Made by a program: the position numbers and the translations under genes. The notes beneath the pieces are model-generated. The model was not told the DNA's origin and ran no database searches. It was given only the letters and a program-made list of their open reading frames with translations. Below are positions 8,376-16,205 of a stretch of DNA of 64,000 bases, piece after piece; the stretch's first letter is position 1; each line of letters opens with the position of its first letter. Source of the DNA: Pseudobutyrivibrio xylanivorans (GTDB lineage Bacteria > Bacillota > Clostridia > Lachnospirales > Lachnospiraceae); assembly GCF_010906925.1 (NCBI RefSeq), contig NZ_VTVE01000001.1:620001-684000 (forward strand). The letters are read 5' to 3'.

Positions 8376-9159
8376 ATGGCGCTGGGCTTCACAGCAAATC
8401 CAATTCTGTAAAGCTAGGCCCTGGCCCCCTGCCCCCGCCGGCACCCAGAAATGGTAACAATTTTTGCGGATATTATAGTTTTTCAATATGCAAAGAGTGA
8501 ACATCTAGCATGCGTCTTTTTAAGGGGTTAAAATGCAGCCAAGGAAAGCTGCATTTTAATCCTCCTTCGGAGGACAGCACATTTAAATAAATGTGCTGCT
8601 AGTACAGAAATGATTAAGCTTGATGCTTAATCATTTCTTATACATTGTTTTCAAAAATGTAGCTGACCTGTGTGGACACTTAATTAGTTTCAATGGCAGT
8701 TAACAAAATGATTCTAAGAGGGTGCTAGGGGCTCATGATACATTCGCTAAGAAAAATTAAAAAAAGAGTTTTGTATATATAGGCGCCGTGCTCCATGCAA
8801 CGTCGTGTTGCTTACGCACTCTCGCCGCCGTCCGTGGCGGCTCGTGCCTATATATTACAAAACTCTTTTTTATTTTTCTAAGCTCATTCCAAAATCGCCC
8901 CTAACACCCTCGGAACCATTTTTAACTGCCATCTAAGTATAACGTGTGTCCACACAGAAGCTACCTTTTTGAAAACTGTGGAGGCTTGAAAAAGACACAT
9001 GCCTATAGAAGATGTGAACTTTGCATATATGAAAAACATAATATTCTTGCAAAGTTACCATTTCTGGGTGCCGGCGGGGGCAGGGGGCCAGGGCCTGGAA
9101 TAGGGAATGAGGGGATTTGCTGTGAATCTTTTTTGGGGTGGGGAGAATTATAGCCTCGG
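8360..9159. repeat. Giant (~800 bp) imperfect palindrome, possible large structured RNA or cruciform locus
   Basis: The arms pair over almost their whole length: 8360-8373 with 9146-9159 (14 bp perfect); 8388-8401 with 9113-9126 (14 bp perfect); 8416-8458 with 9054-9096 (43 bp perfect, GC-rich); 8470-8495 with 9019-9044 (nearly perfect); 8508-8521 with 8989-9002; 8647-8679 with 8946-8976; 8693-8703 with 8922-8932; 8718-8732 with 8897-8911; 8747-8783 with 8847-8882. The apex (8784-8846) holds two small hairpins, GCAAC/GTTGC and GCCGCC/GGCGGC. The left arm also carries four private hairpins. No convincing protein is encoded; the short ORFs here lack ribosome sites and follow the repeat. Confidence 0.9.
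8528..8637. repeat. Row of four perfect hairpins inside the left palindrome arm
   Basis: There are four consecutive stem-loops: 8528-8539/8548-8559 (12 bp), 8561-8565/8569-8573 (CCTCC TTC GGAGG), 8575-8585/8588-8598 (11 bp) and 8607-8619/8625-8637 (13 bp). The opposite arm has only about 12 bases (8977-8988) at this point, so the set forms an asymmetric multi-branch side arm. None has a clear T-tract on the plus strand. Confidence 0.85.
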
Positions 9160-9175
9160 AGGCGGGGAAGGAGGT

Positions 9176-9204
9176 TTGACAGAGGGGTATAAATGTGCTA
9201 AGTT
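9176..9204 (+). promoter_or_regulatory. Promoter of the cobalamin operon
   Basis: TTGACA at 9176-9181, a 17-base spacer, then TAAGTT at 9199-9204 preceded by TGC (extended -10). It lies just after the palindrome and directly before the cobalamin riboswitch. Confidence 0.7.
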
Positions 9205-9220
9205 GTTGCTGAATTTAATA

Positions 9221-9376
9221 GTTTCATATGGATTAGGTGCCCATGGAGAGCATGGGTGAAAAGGGAATCTGGTGAGAATCCAGAGCGAAGCCGTCACTGT
9301 GTTAGGGAGTCTGCTTTCATGTCACTGAGTAATTGGGAAGAGAGAGCAGATGTTGATCGAAGTCAGGAGACCTGCC
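9221..9376 (+). promoter_or_regulatory. Cobalamin (B12) riboswitch aptamer
   Basis: Hallmarks of the adenosylcobalamin-type aptamer are present in order: GGTGCCCATGG near 9236, the AAAGGGAATC / GGTGAGAATCC segment at about 9260-9282, AGCCGTCACTGT near 9288 (B12-box region), GTCACTG near 9321, GGGAAG near 9335 and the closing GTCAGGAGACCTGCC at 9362-9376. It precedes a cobalamin synthesis and corrinoid uptake operon, so it should shut the operon off when B12 is plentiful. Confidence 0.95.
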
Positions 9377-9391
9377 TATTCTTTATAATTA

Positions 9392-9474
9392 AAGATTTGC
9401 GGACTTTCGAATCTTAATTCATGTTTTTGTGAATTAGGGTCGCTTTATGCGATCCTTTTGGTTTATATGTCCGC
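9392..9474 (+). promoter_or_regulatory. Riboswitch expression platform with terminator
   Basis: Three hairpins follow the aptamer: AAGATT/AATCTT (9392-9397/9410-9415), AATTCA/TGAATT (9416-9421/9430-9435) and GGGTCGC/GCGATCC (9437-9443/9449-9455), the last followed by TTTT and able to terminate. GCGGAC at 9399-9404, in the first loop, is complementary to GTCCGC at 9469-9474 just before the cbiK ribosome site, giving a possible pseudoknot. Which fold is the OFF state is inference. Confidence 0.6.
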
Positions 9475-9498
9475 GAGAAAATGGAGGAAATGAAAGAA

Positions 9499-10704
9499 AT
9501 GAAGAAGAGACTAGCTTTGGGCTTAGCACTTGTTATGAGTGCAAGTATGGCATTTTCAGCTTGTGGACAGAAGGCTGATACAGCAGCAAATGAAGATGCT
9601 ACAGAAGAGGTAGTAGAGACAACTGAGGAGGATGCAGATCAGGTGGCAGCAGATAATTGTGCAGCGCTTATTGATGCTATTTATGTTCAGGAGCGTACAG
9701 ATGAGACAGATGCTCAGTGTGCAGCTGCAAAAGAGGCATGGGATGCCCTTACAGATGCGCAGAAGGAGCTTGTAGAAGGCGAGAATGCAGATCCAGATTA
9801 CTTTGGTAGAGATACAGGTGATGCAAGCCAGGATGATCCTTTAAATCAGGATGAGATTGGTGAGAATGAGATTCTTGTTGTAAGTTTTGGTACTTCATTT
9901 AACACAAGCCGTGTTCAGGATATCGGTGGTATCGAGAAGGCTGTTGCAGAGGCTAATCCAGATTGGTCAGTGCGTCGTGCTTTTACATCACAGATTATCA
10001 TTAATCATATTCAGGCACGTGATGATGAGAAGATTGATAACGTAGAGCAGGCTCTTGATAGAGCAGTTGCAAATGGTGTTAAGAACCTTGTTGTTCAGCC
10101 TACACATCTTATGCATGGTGCAGAGTATGATGATCTTGTAGAGGCTGTTGAGGCTTATGCTGATAACTTTGATTCTGTAGAGATTGCTGAGCCACTTCTT
10201 GGTGAGGTAGGCGCAGATGCTGCAGAGACAAATTCTGATAAGGAAACAGTTGCTAAGGCAGTAGTTGACCAGGCAGTTTCTGAGACAGAGTATGATTCTT
10301 TAGATGCTGCAGCTGAAGAGGGCGTTGCATTTGTATTCATGGGACATGGTACAAGCCATACAGCTAAGGTTACATATTCTCAGATGCAGACACAGATGAA
10401 TGACCTTGGTTACGATAATGTATTTATTGGTACAGTAGAAGGTGAGCCTGAGGAGACATCTTGTGAGAATATTATTGCAGCTGTAAAGGATGCAGGTTAT
10501 ACAAAGGTTGTAATCCGTCCACTTATGGTTGTTGCTGGCGATCATGCTAACAACGATATGGCTGGTGATGAGGATGACTCATGGAAGTCAATGTTCCTTG
10601 CAGATGGCAGCTTTGAGTCAGTAGAGTGCCAGATTGCTGGTCTTGGTGAGATTGAGGCTGTTCAGAAGGTTTATGTAGCTCATACAGCTGATGCAATCAA
10701 ATAA
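9499..10704 (+). CDS. cbiK: Exported CbiK-type sirohydrochlorin cobaltochelatase (lipoprotein)
   Basis: The core (from about ILVVSFGTSF to the end) is the anaerobic cobalt chelatase CbiK, which inserts Co2+ into sirohydrochlorin. Diagnostic parts are SFGTSFNTSR, the metal-binding His in QPTHLMHG, FMGHGTSH and the late His in VVAGDHANNDM. Before it lie a lipoprotein signal (FSACGQ lipobox) and an acidic linker with a small helical DALTDAQKELV module. The enzyme is therefore probably tethered outside the membrane, unlike cytosolic CbiK; exported CbiK forms are known in Desulfovibrio. ATG 9499 gives a standard signal peptide; 9490 and 9481 are alternatives. It is first in the riboswitch-controlled operon. 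Confidence 0.92.
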   Translation: MKKRLALGLALVMSASMAFSACGQKADTAANEDATEEVVETTEEDADQVAADNCAALIDAIYVQERTDETDAQCAAAKEAWDALTDAQKELVEGENADPDYFGRDTGDASQDDPLNQDEIGENEILVVSFGTSFNTSRVQDIGGIEKAVAEANPDWSVRRAFTSQIIINHIQARDDEKIDNVEQALDRAVANGVKNLVVQPTHLMHGAEYDDLVEAVEAYADNFDSVEIAEPLLGEVGADAAETNSDKETVAKAVVDQAVSETEYDSLDAAAEEGVAFVFMGHGTSHTAKVTYSQMQTQMNDLGYDNVFIGTVEGEPEETSCENIIAAVKDAGYTKVVIRPLMVVAGDHANNDMAGDEDDSWKSMFLADGSFESVECQIAGLGEIEAVQKVYVAHTADAIK

Positions 10705-10739
10705 TAGGGTTAAAGCAGTTTAATTGTTTTGACATAATA

Positions 10740-10766
10740 ATTCATGCAGGCTTAGCCTGCATGAAT
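10740..10766 (+). other. Intercistronic hairpin after cbiK
   Basis: A 12-bp perfect stem ATTCATGCAGGC / GCCTGCATGAAT with a TTA loop lies between cbiK and the next lipoprotein gene. No T-tract follows, so it is more likely an RNA-stability or partial attenuation element than a terminator. Confidence 0.6.
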
Positions 10767-10794
10767 CTATATTACTTACGGAGATTTTTAAATA

Positions 10795-11343
10795 ATGAAA
10801 AAGAAGATTTTTAGTTTAGTTCTTGTGGCAGCTATGGCATTGTCAGTAGTTGCATGTGGAAATAAGACTGAGAAGTCAGCTGTTGCCGAGGCAGAAGTAG
10901 CTGCAGAGGCTGAGGCAGAAGTCGCAGAGCCAGAAGAGACTCCTGCTGATGTTGAAGAAGCAGAAGTTGCAAAGCTTGATTTGGAAGATGGTGAATACAC
11001 TGTTGAGTTTACAACTGACAGTAGTATGTTCCATGTTAATGAGACTCTTGATGACAAGGCTACCCTTACTGTTAAGGATGGTGTTGGAACAGTTCATATT
11101 ACCCTTGCAGGTACAGGTATCATTAATCTTTATGTGGGTCTTGCTGCAGATGCAGAATCTGATGAGGCTAACTGGCTTAACTATACAGAGGATGAGGTCA
11201 CCTATGATGATGGAATGACTGAGACAGTTTATGGTTTTGATGTGCCAGTCCCAGTTTTAAATGAGGAGTATGATGTGGCATTATTGGGCTCAAAGGGCAC
11301 ATGGTACGATCATAAAGTAAAGGTTACATATGAAGCGAACTAA
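10795..11343 (+). CDS. Surface lipoprotein with NEAT/Shp-like domain
   Basis: This is a 182-aa lipoprotein: signal MKKKIFSLVLVAAMALSVVAC with the cysteine at residue 21, an acidic Ala/Glu-rich stalk (about 25-60), then a beta-rich domain (about 62-180) beginning LEDGEYTVEF and ending TWYDHKVKVTYE. The domain resembles the beta-sandwich regions of Gram-positive haem or tetrapyrrole surface binders (NEAT/Shp class), but I cannot prove the family from sequence alone. It sits between cbiK and a corrinoid-type ABC transporter and overlaps the next gene by 14 bases. Binding of a corrinoid, cobalt or porphyrin-like ligand is inferred from context. Confidence 0.7.
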   Translation: MKKKIFSLVLVAAMALSVVACGNKTEKSAVAEAEVAAEAEAEVAEPEETPADVEEAEVAKLDLEDGEYTVEFTTDSSMFHVNETLDDKATLTVKDGVGTVHITLAGTGIINLYVGLAADAESDEANWLNYTEDEVTYDDGMTETVYGFDVPVPVLNEEYDVALLGSKGTWYDHKVKVTYEAN

Positions 11344-12859
11344 AATACTTAAAGCTGCAGTGCTGCTGGCTTGCTTAGCAGCCTGCGGCTTTTTTATTAA
11401 ACAAATATTTTTTAAAACTGAAAACAAGATTTCTGATGGTATTTATTCTTGTTATGTGAATCTTGAGGGAGGAAGCGGCAAGGCTACAGTTAATTCTCCA
11501 GCTAATGTTACTATTGAGTCAGGAGATAAAAAGGTAGAGCTTGTTTGGTCTAGCCCTAACTACGATTACATGATTGTAGATGATAATCGCTATGACAATG
11601 AGGCAGCTGTTGGCGAGAATTCCGTATTTACCATACCATTTGAAAACTTTGATGAGCCATTTAAGGTAATCGGTGATACTACAGCTATGAGTACACCTCA
11701 TGAGATTGAGTACACTATTACAGTTATTAGTCCAGAAGTTAATCACATAGTTGATGCTATCACTACAAATTCCGGTGTGGAGGATGCAGGAGAGGTAACA
11801 CTTGGCAACCTAGAATATGTGTCATCTATGCCCCTTGATTATGCCAAAGAATTTTCAGTTTCTTATTATGAGGATGAGGCGGGGGACAAATATACTCTCA
11901 TCACTATTGGCAAGGAGGGCAGCCGCCAATATTTCATGATTAGTGAAAGTGGCAAAAAGCCTTCTGGAGTTTCTGATAATGTTACCTTACTTGAAAACTT
12001 GGATAAGACATATCTTGTTTCTACCTCTGTTATGGATTTAATGGCTTCCATTGATGGCCTTGATAATATTAGGTTTTCAGGAACAGATGAGGGTGATTGG
12101 TATATTAAAGCAGCAAAAGAAAAGATGAGTTCAGGTGATATTCTCTATGCTGGCAAATATTCTGCCCCTGATTACGAGCTTTTAATATCAGAAAAATGTA
12201 ATTTTGCCATCGAAAATACCATGATTTACCACAATCCAGAAGTGAAAGAAAAGTTAGAAAGTCTCGGAATACCTGTTATGGTGGAACGCTCTAGCTATGA
12301 GACTAATCCTTTAGGACGATTGGAATGGATAAAGCTTTATGGCCTCTTGTACGGTAAAGAGGATGAGGCAAATACAGCTTTTGAAGAGCAGAAGTCAAGG
12401 GCAAAAGCTATTTCAGATGTGGAGAGCACAGGGCTAAAGGTGGCAGTTTTTTCAATAGACTCAAATGGCATGATTTCTATTAGAAAGCCAGGAGACTACA
12501 TCACATCTATGATAGAGATGGCAGGCGGTAGCTATGTGCCTGCGAATATTTCAGTTTCAGAAGACAACGCACTTTCCACTATGAAAATTACTATGGAAGA
12601 TTTTTATGTGGAAGCTGTTGATGCTGATGTATTGATTTATAACAGTACAATTGAAGGTGAAATTAAATCCATAGATGAGCTTATAAAAAAGTCTGAAGTT
12701 CTTAAGGATTTTAAGGCTGTAAAGTCAGGAAATGTTTATTGCCTTTCTAAAGGCTATTTTCAACAAAGCTCTGATGTGGCAGAATTTATAGAAGATGTAC
12801 ACATTATTTTAACTGGGGAGAGTGGCTCCCTTCAACACCTTTTCAAACTTAAGGAGTAA
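11330..12859 (+). CDS. NEAT-like domain fused to BtuF/FecB-type substrate-binding protein
   Basis: This 509-aa anchored or secreted protein has a hydrophobic N-terminal signal with LAACG as possible lipobox, a NEAT-like beta domain at about residues 35-140 (pattern SPANVTIESGDKKVELVW ... YDYMIVDDNRY ... TAMSTPHEIEYTI), and a class III solute-binding fold to the end, as in BtuF and FecB. The permease and ATPase follow, so it is the receptor of that importer. The fusion suggests that a surface ligand-transfer domain hands cargo to the binding lobe. Cargo could be cobalamin, cobinamide or a metallated tetrapyrrole; B12 control favours a corrinoid. Confidence 0.82.
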   Translation: MKRTKILKAAVLLACLAACGFFIKQIFFKTENKISDGIYSCYVNLEGGSGKATVNSPANVTIESGDKKVELVWSSPNYDYMIVDDNRYDNEAAVGENSVFTIPFENFDEPFKVIGDTTAMSTPHEIEYTITVISPEVNHIVDAITTNSGVEDAGEVTLGNLEYVSSMPLDYAKEFSVSYYEDEAGDKYTLITIGKEGSRQYFMISESGKKPSGVSDNVTLLENLDKTYLVSTSVMDLMASIDGLDNIRFSGTDEGDWYIKAAKEKMSSGDILYAGKYSAPDYELLISEKCNFAIENTMIYHNPEVKEKLESLGIPVMVERSSYETNPLGRLEWIKLYGLLYGKEDEANTAFEEQKSRAKAISDVESTGLKVAVFSIDSNGMISIRKPGDYITSMIEMAGGSYVPANISVSEDNALSTMKITMEDFYVEAVDADVLIYNSTIEGEIKSIDELIKKSEVLKDFKAVKSGNVYCLSKGYFQQSSDVAEFIEDVHIILTGESGSLQHLFKLKE

Positions 12860-12863
12860 AATA

Positions 12864-13880
12864 GTGGAGAATAATAGTAGAAAGTTTATAACCATAATGG
12901 CAGTTATGTTTATCCTTCTTGTAGGGCTTTTCTTTGTTTGCCTAGGCTGGGGAAGTGCAGATATCACCTTAAAGGAAATATTTGTTTCTTTATTAAACCC
13001 AGGTGATGTGCATCTTGGAAGAATAGTAGTGTCTATTAGATTACCTCGAATAACTGCGGCTATTCTGCTTGGCGGGGCTCTTTCGGTTTCAGGCTTTTTA
13101 CTTCAAATATTCTTTGGAAATCCAATTGCAGGACCTTATGTGTTAGGTATTTCATCAGGAGCCAAACTCATTGTTGCTCTTGTTATGGTATTCATGCTTA
13201 GCCAGGGAAGATACATAAGCGCCCTTGGAATGGTGGTTGCGGCCTTCATAGGTTCATTGATTGCCATGGGGATAGTAATGCTTTTATCCAACAAGGTAAA
13301 GAATATGTCGTTGCTTGTAGTTTGCGGTGTTATGATTGGTTATCTTTGTTCTGCAATTACAGAATTTATTATCGCATTTGCGGATGATACAAATATTGTG
13401 AACCTTCACAACTGGTCCCTTGGAAGCTTTTCAGGAATCAGTTGGGAAGATGTTGCAATTTCCGCAATCATTGTGATTGTCACTTTGATTTTTTCATTTG
13501 TGCTCTCAAAGCCTATTGGTGCTTATCAGTTGGGAGAGAGCTATGCTAGAAATATGGGAGTAAATATAAAGCATCTTCGAATTCTTTTGATTTTACTTTC
13601 TAGCATTCTATCAGCCACTGTTACAGCTTTTGCTGGGCCTATTTCTTTTGTAGGAATAGCAGTGCCACATATTATGAGAACAATTTTGAAAACATCAAAG
13701 CCAATTGTTATGATTCCAGGTTGCTTTTTCGGAGGAGCTATAATTACACTTTTATGTGATGGAATTGCAAGAAGTGCTTTTTCACCGAGAGAGATTAGTA
13801 TCAGTGCTGTTACGGCAATAGGCCTGTCGCCTATAGTTATTTATCTACTTATTAAACGTAAAGAGGTTTCACATGGTTAG
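12864..13880 (+). CDS. FecCD/BtuC-type ABC transporter permease
   Basis: This is an integral membrane permease with about ten hydrophobic segments. Family motifs are visible: VSIRLPRITAAILLGGALSVSGFLLQ, NPIAGPYVLGISSGA and FAGPISFVGIAVPHIMR. I choose GTG 12864, 7 bases after AAGGAG (12851-12856); an upstream in-frame GTG at 12822 lies inside the binding-protein gene. It overlaps the ATPase gene by 8 bases. It belongs to the family that imports B12, haem and siderophores; riboswitch control points to corrinoids. Confidence 0.92.
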   Translation: MENNSRKFITIMAVMFILLVGLFFVCLGWGSADITLKEIFVSLLNPGDVHLGRIVVSIRLPRITAAILLGGALSVSGFLLQIFFGNPIAGPYVLGISSGAKLIVALVMVFMLSQGRYISALGMVVAAFIGSLIAMGIVMLLSNKVKNMSLLVVCGVMIGYLCSAITEFIIAFADDTNIVNLHNWSLGSFSGISWEDVAISAIIVIVTLIFSFVLSKPIGAYQLGESYARNMGVNIKHLRILLILLSSILSATVTAFAGPISFVGIAVPHIMRTILKTSKPIVMIPGCFFGGAIITLLCDGIARSAFSPREISISAVTAIGLSPIVIYLLIKRKEVSHG

Positions 13881-14670
13881 TAGCATAGATTTAGAATCTT
13901 TGGTAGTGGGCTATAAGAGCCCGGTAATTGAAAATGTTAATCTAACTGTGAATTCTGGAAAAATAGTTGCCCTTATAGGTCCCAATGGCGCCGGTAAATC
14001 TACTGTTTTAAAAACAATTACAAGACAGATTAGGAAGATTGATGGCAGGATTGTTATTTTGGGCGAGGATGAGGATGGCATTTCAGAAGATAATTTAGCT
14101 AAAAAGCTTTCTATGGTCACTACTGAAAGAATCCACCCAGAGCTTATGAGCTGCTTTGATGTAGTTTCTACAGGTAGATATCCTTATACTGGTCGACTTG
14201 GAATTTTATCCAAGAAAGATATAGAGATTGTAAAACAAGCAATTGATTTGGTTGGAGCAGGTGAGGTGGCTGACAAGGATTTTTCCAAGGTAAGTGATGG
14301 ACAAAGGCAGAGAGTAATGCTGGCTCGAGCAATTTGTCAGGAGCCTGAGATTTTGATTCTTGATGAGCCTACTTCATTTCTTGATATACAGTTCAAGATA
14401 GATATTTTGTCTGTAATAAAAAATCTTGCAAAGGAGAAAAATATTGCAGTATTAATGTCTATTCATGAGCTGGAATTTGTTCCTGCTGTTGCAGATAAAG
14501 TAGTTGCAGTGTCAGATGGAAAAGTATTTAAAATCGGTGCACCAGATGAGATTTTAACAGGAGAAAATATTGCTGCACTTTATCATATGTCACTTGATGA
14601 AAGTAATATGCTTGCAACAGGTTTGAGTGATTATTCTAATTCATTAAAGAGAGTATTATGTCAAAAGTAA
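13873..14670 (+). CDS. BtuD/FecE-type ABC transporter ATPase
   Basis: This cytoplasmic nucleotide-binding subunit (265 aa) has Walker A GPNGAGKST near residue 36, signature VSDGQRQRVMLARA near 140, Walker B ILILDEPTSFLD and a switch His in SIHELEF. The usual LSGGQ is changed to VSDGQ, which is common in this FecE-like family. It forms the importer with the preceding permease and binding protein and overlaps the start of cbiP by 13 bases. Confidence 0.94.
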   Translation: MVSSIDLESLVVGYKSPVIENVNLTVNSGKIVALIGPNGAGKSTVLKTITRQIRKIDGRIVILGEDEDGISEDNLAKKLSMVTTERIHPELMSCFDVVSTGRYPYTGRLGILSKKDIEIVKQAIDLVGAGEVADKDFSKVSDGQRQRVMLARAICQEPEILILDEPTSFLDIQFKIDILSVIKNLAKEKNIAVLMSIHELEFVPAVADKVVAVSDGKVFKIGAPDEILTGENIAALYHMSLDESNMLATGLSDYSNSLKRVLCQK

Positions 14671-16184
14671 TTATGATTCAAGGCACCATGTCAAATGTAG
14701 GCAAAAGCCTGCTGGTTGGTGGCCTTTGTAGAGTTTTAAAACAGGATGGTTTAAAGGTGGCTCCCTTTAAATCACAAAATATGGCTCTTAATTCATTTGT
14801 CACCAAGGATGGATTGGAACTTGGTAGGGCTCAGGCTATGCAGGCGGAGTGCGCCGGTGTGGAGCCTAGTGTCTACATGAATCCGATTTTGCTGAAACCT
14901 ACCAATGATATTGGCAGCCAGGTGATTGTAAATGGAGAGGCCATTGGAAATATGTCCGCAAGGGATTACTTTGCCTACAAGAAAAAGCTGATTCCGGACA
15001 TTCTTCAGGCCTATCATAAATTAGAAGAATGGGCGGATGTAATTGTAATCGAAGGAGCTGGCTCTCCAGCTGAGATTAATCTGAAGTCGGATGATATAGT
15101 TAATATGGGAATGGCAAAGCTTGTAGATGCTCCGGTTCTCCTTGTTGGAGATATTGATAGAGGTGGAGTGTTTGCTCAGCTTTTAGGTACATTAGAGCTT
15201 TTGGAGCCTGATGAGAGGGCTAGAGTAAAGGGCTTGATAATAAATAAGTTTAGAGGAGACAAGAGTCTTCTTGATTCAGGAATAGATATGCTTGAGGAGA
15301 GAGGTCATGTGCCTGTTGTTGGAACTATTCCATACGCTCATCTGATGATAGATGATGAGGATAGCCTTAGTGAAAGACTTGGAAATGAATTTGATTATGG
15401 GCAGGATGTAAATAGGGTTGAGATTGCCGTGGTGCGTTTACCTCGTATTTCTAATTTTACAGACGTAGCACCTTTCGAGAGTATCCCTGGTGTGAGTGTT
15501 TCTTTTGTTTCAAATCCAAGGGACCTTGAAGGGGCGGATATGGTAATTATCCCTGGCAGTAAAAACACTATCGGTGATATGAACTGGCTTAGGACATCAG
15601 GTTTTGAACCGGCAATAAAAAGATTTGCTATGGAAAAACCTGTGATAGGAATCTGTGGTGGATTCCAGATGATGGGACAGGAGATTTCAGATCCAGAGGG
15701 GATTGAAAATGAGAATATAGACAATATTCTTGGGCTTGATTTGTTCCCTATCAAAACTAAACTTCAGTCTATGAAGCATCGCAGTCAGACTGAGGATTGC
15801 TTTGATGATATGACAGGAGTTTTTCAGAGTTTATCTAATGAAGAGTTTGTTGGATATGAGATTCATAATGGAAGCAGTGAACTTTTTGTATCTGATGACA
15901 GAGATTATGATGGACTTCTAGTAGAACGAGATGATGAAGGCCAGATTATTCTCCTGCAAAAGGACAATCTCTTTGGCACTTATGTACATGGAATTTTTGA
16001 TAATGAGGACATCGCCTTTAAGCTTGTTAGTCAGTTGGCAAAAAATAAGGGCGTAAGTATAGGTGATACCGCTTTTGATTATCAGGCATTTAAGGATGGA
16101 GAGTATGATAAGCTGGCAGATATTGTTAGAGAGAATCTAGATATGTCACTTATTAGAAATCTTCTTGATTTGCCTATCAAATAA
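14658..16184 (+). CDS. cbiP: Cobyric acid synthase
   Basis: This glutamine-dependent amidase adds four amides to adenosylcobyrinic acid a,c-diamide. The N-terminal dethiobiotin-synthetase-like ATP domain begins IQGTMSNVGKSLLVGGLCR and contains FKSQNMALNSFVT. The C-terminal glutamine amidotransferase domain has the nucleophile Cys in GICGGFQMMG and a later His in GTYVHGIFDNE. Length (508 aa) is normal. The start overlaps the ABC ATPase gene, showing translational coupling of import and synthesis. Confidence 0.96.
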   Translation: MSKVIMIQGTMSNVGKSLLVGGLCRVLKQDGLKVAPFKSQNMALNSFVTKDGLELGRAQAMQAECAGVEPSVYMNPILLKPTNDIGSQVIVNGEAIGNMSARDYFAYKKKLIPDILQAYHKLEEWADVIVIEGAGSPAEINLKSDDIVNMGMAKLVDAPVLLVGDIDRGGVFAQLLGTLELLEPDERARVKGLIINKFRGDKSLLDSGIDMLEERGHVPVVGTIPYAHLMIDDEDSLSERLGNEFDYGQDVNRVEIAVVRLPRISNFTDVAPFESIPGVSVSFVSNPRDLEGADMVIIPGSKNTIGDMNWLRTSGFEPAIKRFAMEKPVIGICGGFQMMGQEISDPEGIENENIDNILGLDLFPIKTKLQSMKHRSQTEDCFDDMTGVFQSLSNEEFVGYEIHNGSSELFVSDDRDYDGLLVERDDEGQIILLQKDNLFGTYVHGIFDNEDIAFKLVSQLAKNKGVSIGDTAFDYQAFKDGEYDKLADIVRENLDMSLIRNLLDLPIK

Positions 16185-16205
16185 TTTTGATCAGATGAGG
16201 ATAAT

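Noticed and set aside
8256-8504. Minus-strand open frame across the end of yitT
   Set aside because: It runs into the palindrome arm, lacks a ribosome site and has no coding character.
8944-9153. Plus-strand open frame of 69 codons in the right palindrome arm
   Set aside because: It is the arm sequence read through; GC-rich glycine/proline codons come from the 43-bp repeat, and there is no ribosome site.
8360-9159. Insertion sequence or MITE
   Set aside because: No transposase, no target duplication seen, and pairing runs through the whole element instead of only the ends.
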